DNA of 64,000 nt. Source: Pogonophryne albipinna (Eukaryota; Chordata; Actinopteri; Perciformes; Artedidraconidae). Made by a program: the position numbers and the translations under genes. The stretch is taken from positions 34,227,196 through 34,291,195 of the forward strand of contig CM053252.1 in assembly GCA_028583405.1 (NCBI GenBank), given 5' to 3'. Within the stretch, counting starts at the first letter, position 1. Each line of letters begins with the position of its first letter. Below the pieces are notes generated by a model that saw only the letters and a list, made by a program, of their open reading frames with translations, did no database searches and was not told the origin of the DNA. Below, one piece after another: positions 56,823-64,000 of this stretch.

Positions 56823-57322
56823 TTTGAGACTGTTGTGATTGTTCGACTGTTCAAAATTGCCTCTACCTCACATAAAAGGGTTTGTAGCCCTTCTTCATCC
56901 AAAGTCTGCTGCTTCAAAACAGAATAGAGAACTTGCCTCACAGACTTTATCAGACGCTCCCAAACTCCTCCATGGTGGGATGCTCCTGGGGGGTTGAAAC
57001 TCCACTTTATGCCCTTTTGCAGCAGAGTTTCCTGAATTCTGTGCTGGTTCAGAATGGAGAGGGCTTGCTTTAACTCTCTCTGAGCTCCAACTAAATTGGT
57101 CCCATTGTCAGATCTTATATGTTTTACTTGACCTCTTCTGCATATGAATCTTCTCAAAGCGTCGATACATGAGTCTGTATCAAGTGAGCTGGCGACCTCG
57201 ATATGCACAGCTCTGCTTGTCATGCATGTGAACAGCACTCCGTACCTCTTTAATGTGGTACGTCCTCTTTTGACTTGAATAGGGCCAAAGTAGTCCACAC
57301 CAACATTGGTAAATGGAGGCAT
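56774..57322 (-). pseudogene. BEL/Pao integrase catalytic core
   Basis: The DDE core is visible as GVDYFGP (Asp), IRSDNGTN (Asp) and GGVWERLIKS (Glu), with NSRTITTVSN just before the insertion. The last 16 codons (56774-56822) are read from the hAT MITE and end in its stop. The beginning near 57322 follows a frameshift from the upstream H2C2 frame, so the apparent Met is not the real start. Integrase would join the cDNA to chromosomal DNA (family knowledge). Confidence 0.9.
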
Positions 57323-57343
57323 GTCTGGCTTTCCTGTGGCAAG

Positions 57344-58402
57344 TCAGCCATCTTCTGCTCTCCAACTTTGGCTCTTTGTCGTCTGCACAAAACACAATCT
57401 CCCAATATTTTTTCTTACAGCAGAGTTGGCTTTGATGATCCAATACCTCTTCCTAACTTTAGAGAGGATGTGGTTTCTTCCTCCATGTCCAGTTCTTTCA
57501 TGCGTGTGCCTTAATATGAGAGTTGACACATGGCAGTTTTTTGGAAGTATGACAGGGAACTTAGTTTCTTCTGGCATAGCTGCCCTCCTCAGGCGTCCTC
57601 CCACTCTTAGCACTCCACCCTTTAATACTGGATCAAGCTTGTAAAGGCTGCTTGTCCTTTTGACACCACGTTTTGTTGTTTGCAGTGCTGTAATTTCCTC
57701 TGGACAATACTGTCTTTGGGTTTGGCATATGATGGAGTTGTCTGCCTTCTCAAGATCTTCCAGAGTAATGGTCTGTCCACCCAGTGTGGCCTTCGTGTTT
57801 TCTATTTTCTGCTCAACATTGCTTTTGTTTTGAGCATCGGTGTTGGAGTCATTTAAAGTGGAAATAAGCTCTTTTCTCCTTTGAACCAGCTGTTTCAAGC
57901 CTTCTTTGAAGTTCAGGATCCATGCTACTGCAACTTTCAGTTTTCTCCAGCTGGAGAAATGCATGAGTAGCTTGCCTGTAGGATTTCCTGTGACTATAAC
58001 TGTGTTGATAATAGCATTTATTTTGACCTCTAAATCATCGCAGGAGAGAGCGATGGATTCCAGGGGAAACAGCGGCCAGTCCTTTTCTGACTTCCAGAGC
58101 ATTTCTGGGCCATGGATCCATGCTCTGTTCTCCATAAATGTGTCGGCCTTTTGTCCTCTAGAGGCGACATCAGCAGGATTGATCTTTGTGTTCACATAGT
58201 GCCATTGGGTTATCTCTGTGGACTCCCTGATGATGGAGATTCTGTTTGCAACAAATGTGTGAAACCTTGTGTGTTGGTTTGCAATGTATTTGAGCACAGA
58301 TTGGCTATCAGTCCAAAACATAGAGCTTTCCAACTGTAGTTGCAACTCTGTTCTGAGTAATGTATCCACTGTTGTAGCCAGCACTGCAGCAGCAAGCTCC
58401 AT
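57344..58402 (-). pseudogene. BEL/Pao RNase H end and integrase zinc-binding region
   Basis: The N-terminal part carries MELAAAVLAT and FWTDSQSVLKYI (RNase H acidic residues Glu and Asp), then INPADVASRG. The C-terminal part has RHTHERTGHGGRNHIL and C in RLCFVQTT, the H2C2-type integrase zinc finger (second Cys not seen clearly). A one-base frameshift separates it from the preceding RNase H start (about 58405) and from the integrase core (about 57330). Confidence 0.88.
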
Positions 58403-59000
58403 CCTGGGGATTGTGATCTTCTTGAGGAGCTACTCTTGCCTTTCCCATCATGAATGCCACGTGAATGTTGTTATTGTGGTTTACCAGACTCAAGTAGCTC
58501 ACTGTGCCGTACCCCTGCTCACTTGCATCCGAGAAATGGTGTAGTTGTGCTTGGATCTGTTGGCCAAAGTCATTGGGCTTGATGCACCTTTTTACCTTGA
58601 AGTCAGTAATCTTCTGAAGATCTAGCTTCCATGTAACCCACTGCTTAGAAAACTTCTCAGGTATTTTCTCATCCCAACCGTAGCTATTGCTACACAGCTC
58701 TTGTAATAGCAACTTGGCAGGAAGAGTGAATGGTGCAAGGAACCCAAGAGGATCATAGATGGAGCTCACCATAGATAATATTCCTCTCCTTGTGTGTGGT
58801 TGTGGCTTGATGCTGACATTGAATGTAAAATTGTCATCTTCCACACACCATTGCACTCCAAGTGCTCTCTCAGTTGGGAGTCGATCTCTGTCCAGGTTCA
58901 GCTCCTTCACTTCTTTAGCTCTGTCAGCTTCGGGAATTGAGGACAGCACCCTGCGACTGTTGCTTATCCATTTAGAGAAGTGGAAACTCCCCTCTGACAT
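58308..59000 (-). pseudogene. BEL/Pao RT connection and RNase H start
   Basis: FHFSKWISNSRRVLSSIP follows the YVDD-containing segment after a frameshift near 59005. LGVQWCVEDDNFTF, SSIYDPLGFLAPFTL and WKLDLQKI are the Pao connection domain. LHHFSDASEQGYG is the RNase H first strand with its catalytic Asp. After KARVAPQ the frame is wrong. Confidence 0.88.
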
Positions 59001-59533
59001 GCAGCTGTGAGCTCTTTGGCCAGCAGGATAGCTTCTTCCTCTGTAGCAACAGACTTTAGGCAGTCATCCACATAGATGTTTTTCAGTATTGTGTCAATCA
59101 CTTCAGGTCTGAAGTACTCCCTATTATCCATTGCTGTTCTTTTTAATGTGTAGCTAGCGCAGCTGGGTGATGACACAGCGCCAAAGAGATGCACAGTCAT
59201 GCGGTACTCAGAAGGGAGAAGGCTTGTGTCCCCACCAGGCCACCACAAGAATCTTAAAAAGTCTGTATCTTTTTCGGGCACCTTGTCTTGGTGAAACATC
59301 GCTTGGATGTCCCCCACCATTCCTATTGGCTCCTGGCGGAATCTGGTTAGTACTCCTAAAAGGCTGTTAGTGATATCAGGACCCTGCAGCAGTTCTGAGT
59401 TTAAGGATGTGCCTTTGAATGATGCTCCAAGGTCAAAGACCACTCTGAGTCTTCTTTTCTTGGGGTGGTAGACCCCATGATGAGGTATATACCAGACTTT
59501 ACCCTCCTTTTGCTTCAGCTGCTCCTGTGGCAC
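58964..59533 (-). pseudogene. BEL/Pao reverse transcriptase catalytic core
   Basis: GKVWYIPHHGVYHP, RVVFDLGASFKG and LLQGPDITNSLLGVL come first. GMVGDIQAMFHQ (motif A Asp), FGAVSSPSCASYTL (motif B) and IYVDDCLKS (motif C, YVDD) follow. All three catalytic aspartates are present. The reading frame continues upstream of 59533 without a Met to about 59610, where a frameshift separates it from the protease frame. Confidence 0.92.
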
Positions 59534-60420
59534 TTCTTCAGCATAACCTTTGTCAATGACATCACTGAGAAATCTGGTATATTCCTCATGAAATGATGCA
59601 TTCCTACGAAGCTTTCTTTGCAGGCTGGAGAGGCGTTGCTCAGCAACGAGCGATTATCTGGCATTGAAACATCATTCCTCCTGAAAGGTAATCTTAGACT
59701 GTAGTGTCCATCCACAATGTTTGATGAGTCTTTTGCTATTTGCATGAGTTGCTTGTCCTCTGCTGACATTTCCTTTGTGTCCTGATAGGCCTTTTCACTG
59801 AAGTATGTGTTGTATTGTGTGATCAGTAACTCCTGTAAATTGACCAAAGAAATTCTGTTCACGGAGACGGTATTGCTGTCCTTTGCGATTCCTCCTCTCA
59901 ATGGGCCATTGACCACCCATCCCAGTAAAGTCCTGCATGCGTATGGGCCTTCTCCTTGGCTATTAATCATTTCTAGCGGTTCCATAACTTTGGGTGCATT
60001 GGTACCAATCAACATGCCGATTTCTGCATCAATGGTAGGGAGTTTAATTTGACTGAAGTATGGCCACTTTGATAGATCCTTTTGATTGGGAATGTTATGT
60101 CTGGTGACAGGCATGATTTTCTGGGTGTAGATTTCTGGGAGAGGGGTGAACCTGTTGCCATGTAGCTCACTCACTTCCAGTCCTGTGATGATATGACTGC
60201 TCACAGTCTTTTCTTGGCCCATGGTGCGAAGAAGGATGTTTGTTTTCTTTCCTGACATGTTGAGCTGGTTCATGAGCTTGCTTGTGTAGAATGTAGCTGT
60301 ACTTCCAGGGTCAAGGAATGCATACGTTTGAATAATTTGATTTCCTTTGTTAGATTTTACTTTAACAGGCACAATAGATAACACACTCCTCTTCCACTTC
60401 ACCGGCCCCAATATGCCCAC
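59515..60420 (-). pseudogene. BEL/Pao aspartic protease (peptidase A17) and linker
   Basis: LSIVPVKVKS and YAFLDPGSTATF form the retropepsin active-site strand (Asp-Pro-Gly rather than Asp-Ser/Thr-Gly). IDAEIGMLIGTNAP and TLLGWVVNGPL are conserved A17 blocks. The linker ends in SPACKESFVGMHHF, where the frame breaks before the RT. The apparent Met start is an artefact of a frame change near 60380 that cuts it from the zinc-knuckle region. Confidence 0.88.
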
Positions 60421-61330
60421 ATGCTTTTAGAATAGCCTTCTCTCCGGTCCTTGAGGTTTCAGACCTTTCACCTCTTTCCAATTGTCTTTTCTTTTCTTTT
60501 CCTATATGGAGCACAGTAGGGTGAGATTGGTTGCACACTTTACATGTTAAGCGGTTATTGCAGTTTTTGCTCATGTGACCTGGTACAAGACAACCAAAAC
60601 AGATTCCTCTTTCCTTTATGAAGCTTATCTTTTCGAGTGAGAAACATGCATCCATTGTATGTCCACCTGAACAGTACAAACAGGAAGCTTTGGAGGTGCT
60701 GCTGTGAGGCTGGGGAGATGTGGACTGGCAGTCAATGTTTGTAATACTGGTGGCAAAGCTGCTGCTAGTGGATTTTGGCCTCTTGTTAATACTTGCTTTG
60801 AAGCCCAGCTTTGCTGTGTTGACAGTTTGGTCCTGTATACAGCCAAAGACAGGGTCTGTTAATATCTTTACATGATGCTCAATGAACTTGACAAGGTCGC
60901 TGAATTTGACCTTGCTGTGCCGCCTTTCCATTAGCCTGTAGACTTCTGATCGCCACCTCTCTCTGAGTTGGTATGGTAACTTTGTAAGCAAGGATTTAAG
61001 ATTTGAAGAAAGATCAAATTCCTCCATGTAGGTGATTTCCTCCATTGCATTACAGCATCCTCTTAAGTACAATGCAAAAGCCTGTAAAGCCTTGGGGTCC
61101 TCAGGTTTAATTTGAGACCATGATAGGGCTTTTTCAATGTATGCGTTAGCAATTTTAAACTCATTGCCATAATGTTCTTGAAGAAGTTCTTTAGCCTTTT
61201 GGTATCCCCTTTCTGGATCCATGTATAGGCAAGGTTCTGACCAGTTCACGACACTGCCCCCTGGTGTACTGTTCCAAATAGTACAACCGATCTTTATCAC
61301 AGAGAGTCTTAGCTTCAATGGCATGCTCAA
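60362..61330 (-). pseudogene. BEL/Pao gag, capsid-like region and zinc knuckles
   Basis: From about residue 35, MDPERGYQKAKELLQEHYGN and ALSWSQIKPEDPKALQAFAL form the second half of the DUF1759 capsid-like region. LPYQLRERW and FIEHHVKI follow. The C-terminal part has Cys/His knuckles: CLYCSGGHTMDAC, CFGCLVPGHMSKNC and CKVCNQSHPTVLH. The N-terminal ~34 residues are out of frame relative to 61191-61400. Confidence 0.9.
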
Positions 61331-61400
61331 AGGCCCTTAGAAAGGATCGGTATTCAACTGGATCTCCTTCAAAGACCTTTATGTCCTTTTGGGGTAACAA
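61191..61400 (-). pseudogene. BEL/Pao gag fragment (DUF1759 start)
   Basis: LLPQKDIKVFEGDPVEYRSF and YYLEQYTRGQCRELVRT are the hallmark start of the Pao DUF1759 region. The frame fails after RELVRT (about 61237), where 60362-61330 takes over. Confidence 0.88.
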
Positions 61401-61420
61401 TGAATGGTGTTGTTGCAGAA

Positions 61421-61828
61421 CTAGAGAGGCAGTAATGTCATTCTGTTTTTGTAATATGCTGTACAGAGTTGTGTCTCTGATTGTGTTGGTTTCAAAGTGG
61501 GGTTTTGTGATGCCTTTGACTTTCCTCGCGCAGGATCGTGCAGTGAGTATCCATACTGGAGTCCTTCCTTTGGTCGCACACCTTGTATATCCACTCTTTC
61601 ATCCTTTGTGTAATCCTCTTCCTTTGCAGAGATTACATCCTTTTGTTTTCTTTGTTCATAATATTCGTTCATTCCATCCACTGTTGGCTGTTTGTCTTGA
61701 GTTTCCAGAATGTTGAATACAGAGATTTTAACATCAGTAGCTTCTAACTGGGATTGCAGCTCCAAAGTTTCCTTTCTTTTCCTTAGTTGCTCCCTTCTTC
61801 TATGTAGCTCGTGCTCCTCCTCCTCCAA
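61421..61828 (-). pseudogene. BEL/Pao gag N-terminal coiled-coil fragment
   Basis: Charged, Glu/Arg-rich helix (EEEEHELHRRREQLRKRKE) as seen before DUF1759 in Pao gag proteins, then a polar linker. The frame is lost near 61430. Confidence 0.65.
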
Positions 61829-62070
61829 AGCATGCCTGGTCCTTAATTAAATTAGTTTTGCCATTAGCGCAGCTTTCTCTGCTTCGGCACAGATGCGAGC
61901 AGATGAACTTGATGAACGTTCACTTCTTTGTTCACTTCTTTGAGATCTTTTGGAGACTCCAGACACACTTTCCCAAAGAGAATCCACCTTTCCTGTTGCC
62001 ATCTTGTCACAAAAATAATAAACTCTTCAATGCTAGTCAATTTTGATTGAAACCAAGCTTCAATCTCACG

Positions 62071-62313
62071 TTATTCTTCTTCCTCGTTTAAAGGTATGTG
62101 ATATGACAAGTGTGAGTCTTTAAAACTTTCCGTCAAAGCATTATATTTGACCATATTCTCCTGCACTTCATCTGCATTCATGCGGTCCTCCGTTAGCTCC
62201 TTGATAATGTTGCTTCTGCGCGTAAAATGTCCCAATCTGGCTTGTCTGGATGAACGCAGGCTTGAAACATCATCCCCCTCCACTTGGGTTTCAGTTGGAC
62301 TCAGATTTGCCAC
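62071..62313 (-). pseudogene. BEL/Pao gag N-terminus
   Basis: Starts MANLSPTETQVEGDD and contains LGHFTRRSNIIKELTEDRM, the typical opening of Pao polyproteins. It ends at a stop after an acidic run. 61829-62070 holds the degraded continuation with stops. The Met at 62313 is the likely original start, about 380 bp inside the 5' LTR. Confidence 0.75.
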
Positions 62314-62692
62314 AGTTGCTCCAATCAGTATTTATGAATCGGCACACTTTAGAAAGTTATTTTCAAATAGTTCAATGCCGTAGTGTGTCTGCTTGCGCCG
62401 TTCATTCATTATATTACACAGCGGATATCCAAATTAAATAATTCCGTTTCAATGTCCAACAAAATCACTCCAATAGTGCTCCTTAATTAAGATATATGTC
62501 TTCCTTAACGGAATAGTTCCAATCCATCCAGTTCTTTCCACAATTTGTACACTTTTGAGACTTCTGAACTTTATTCACCCCTGTGGCGTTTCCTGGTTCG
62601 CGCAGTCTCCATTGTTCCTTTGTCTGGATGCCGCTGCTCCTTCACAAACTTTTCCTCCATTTTTTTTATCCAAAAGCAAGTTTTTAGACTGT
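62314..62692 (-). other. BEL/Pao 5' leader
   Basis: Non-coding stretch between the 5' LTR and gag. I could not identify a convincing tRNA primer-binding site next to the LTR. Confidence 0.6.
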
Positions 62693-63070
62693 TGTAGTGA
62701 CCACGATATTTGTTTTTTGTCCTTTGTTTGTGATTCACTCGTGGGGCTGACCGACGAGTAGACACTTGTAGTAATTGTAAAAATATAAATGTCCAGATGC
62801 GATTGAAAAGTAAAATAGTTTATTCCAAAAAAGGCAAAATTAAATAAACGTTTTTAAACAAACTATTTGTCATATAAACTGATATTTCAATGTTAAAGGC
62901 ACAATAAAGAACCAAGCTATGACGCTCCCAACCAGCAAGGTCTAAAAACGGTTTGCTTCAGTCAGCCACACCAGTAGGCTGCAGCACCTCTCCTTTTATG
63001 CTGCAGCACCTTGACCTGCAGAGTAACGCACTCAAATTAAATAATAAATAATATACACCACAGAATCTCA
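62693..63070 (-). repeat. BEL/Pao 5' LTR (right side)
   Basis: 378 bp, TGTAGTGACCACGATAT to ..CCACAGAATCTCA, matching 55665-56035. It contains AATAAA-like motifs on both strands. It is directly followed by the truncated L2. Confidence 0.88.
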
Positions 63071-63074
63071 GGTT

Positions 63075-64000
63075 ATGTGTGTGTTTTTGTTCACATTATA
63101 TATGCTTCCGTTAGGCAATATTATAAGGAATCATTCTGTAAACTTTCATTGTTATGCGGATGATACTAAAATATTTATCAATCAAGCCTGATGAAATTAA
63201 TCATCTAAATAAAATTCAAGACTGCCTCAAGGACTTAAAAACGTGGATGACCTTAAACTTTTTGATGTTAAACACGACCAAAACTGAAGTTATTGTACTT
63301 GGCCCGAAGAATCTACGAAGCAAATTATCTAAAGATATACTAACTATGGATGGCATTAATTTGGCCTCCAGTGAGACTGTAAGGAATCTTGGTGTTATAT
63401 TTGATCAGGATTTATCCTTGAGCGCCCACATAAAATCAATTTCAAGGACCGCCTACTTCCATCTACGTAACATTGCAAAAATCAGGCATATCTTGCCTCA
63501 AAACGATGCAGAGAAACTAGTCCATGCATTTGTTACTTCAAGGCTGGATTATTGTAACTCCTTATTATCAGGGTGTATCAAGAAGTCAGTCAAGTCGCTT
63601 CAGCTGATTCAAAATGCTGCAGCTCGTGTACTAACCAGAGTTAGGAAAAGGGACCACATTACTCCTGTTCTGGCTGCCTTACACTGGCTCCCTATAGAAC
63701 ACAGGATAGAATTTAAAATTCTTCTCCTCGCCTACAAAGCCCTTAATGGGCAGGCGCCATCTTACCTTAAGGAACTCATTATACCCTACTGTTCTACTAG
63801 GGCATTGTGTTCCAAGAATGCAGGGTTGTTGGTTGTTCCTAGAGTCTCTAAAAGTACAATGGGAGCCAGAGCCTTTTCTTATCAAGCTCCACATTTGTGG
63901 AATCAGCTTCCAGTTTGTGTTCGGGCGGCAGACAGCCTATCCGTTTTTAAGAGTGCGCTTAAGACCTTCCTTTTTGATAAAGCTTATAGTTAGGGCTGAT
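63075..64000 (+). mobile_element. L2-family LINE, 5'-truncated, runs off window
   Basis: It begins within the RT at a point equivalent to about 40302 of the other L2 copy. It carries CYADDT, then the whole C-terminal domain. The 3' UTR lies beyond the window. Confidence 0.9.
63154..63993 (+). pseudogene. L2 reverse transcriptase C-terminal half, open frame
   Basis: A frame of 279 codons without stops: IQDCLKDLKTWMTLNFLMLN, LGVIFDQDLSLSAHIKSI, TSRLDYCNSLLSGC, LTRVRKRDHITPVLAALHWL, ALNGQAPSYLKEL, WNQLPVCVRAADSLSVFK and LKTFLFDKAYS then a stop. The upstream YADD motif is just outside the first Met, in frame disruption (TACTAAAATATTT). As a 5'-truncated copy it lacks the endonuclease and most of the RT, so it cannot retrotranspose by itself. 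Confidence 0.88.

Larger units (their letters stand above)
55665..63070 (-). mobile_element. BEL/Pao LTR retrotransposon, degraded, with nested hAT
   Basis: Two ~375-bp LTRs bracket a gag-pol region in the Pao order: gag with a DUF1759-type capsid region and zinc knuckles, aspartic protease (A17), RT (YVDD), RNase H, H2C2 zinc finger and DDE integrase. At least six frame changes and a 429-bp hAT insertion make it inactive. No envelope-like frame was seen. No target-site duplication is visible at the outer edges, and the right edge abuts an L2 insertion. Confidence 0.93.

Noticed and set aside
55665..63070. Endogenous retrovirus with envelope
   Set aside because: Gag/pol order, A17 protease and DUF1759 identify BEL/Pao. 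No envelope-like frame exists between integrase and the 3' LTR.

Overview
The window is vertebrate DNA, almost certainly from a ray-finned (teleost) fish. It is gene-poor, with split coding exons bounded by GT/AG, very long CA/GT microsatellites, tRNA-derived SINEs, and fish-type hAT, TTAA-flanked, L2 and BEL/Pao repeats. No bacterial operon, CRISPR array or ribosomal gene was seen. The species cannot be named from the sequence alone.

The only host gene I can support is bcas3, which encodes the WD40/BCAS3-domain cytoskeleton and migration factor. It lies on the minus strand. Four exons fit together in phase and in order: 34386-34519, 29664-30000, 10678-10828 and a 45-bp micro-exon at 2286-2330. 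They encode the end of the beta-propeller and the segment after it. Upstream exons lie beyond 64000 and downstream exons below 1. The introns are about 4.4, 18.8 and 8.3 kb, with at least 29 kb of a further intron to the right. One more exon-like segment (37793-37881) on the same strand has strong splice sites and a compatible phase but is not recognised.

Layout. 1-2285: intron with two complete non-autonomous hAT elements (112-505 and 739-1246). 2331-10677: intron with MITEs, a SINE and a (GT)87 array. 10829-29663: intron with two adjacent ~106-unit CA arrays, a 919-bp hAT element, hAT remnants, SINEs, a third CA array and a 642-bp long-TIR element (27922-28563). 30001-34385: largely unique intron. 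34520-38725: MITE, unique and possibly regulatory DNA, and the orphan exon-like segment. 38730-50768: a nested transposon pile that may itself be one large element, since both ends carry a matching inverted terminus and a TTAT flank. It contains an L2 LINE inserted in a minisatellite, a second LINE interrupted by a MITE, and a near-complete L2 LINE. 50769-55664: unique intron with SINEs and conserved-looking stretches. 55665-63070: a degraded BEL/Pao LTR retrotransposon (minus strand) whose integrase is split by a hAT MITE. 63075-64000: a 5'-truncated L2 running off the window.

The biology here is a large bcas3 intron landscape colonised by nested transposons. In vertebrates bcas3 sits beside tbx2/tbx4, and its introns can carry long-range enhancers, so the repeat-free stretches are the most plausible functional non-coding DNA. 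I did not find a new multi-gene system. The best leads are the possible 12-kb host element, the glycine-rich expansion in bcas3, the orphan exon and several clean TE-into-TE insertions.
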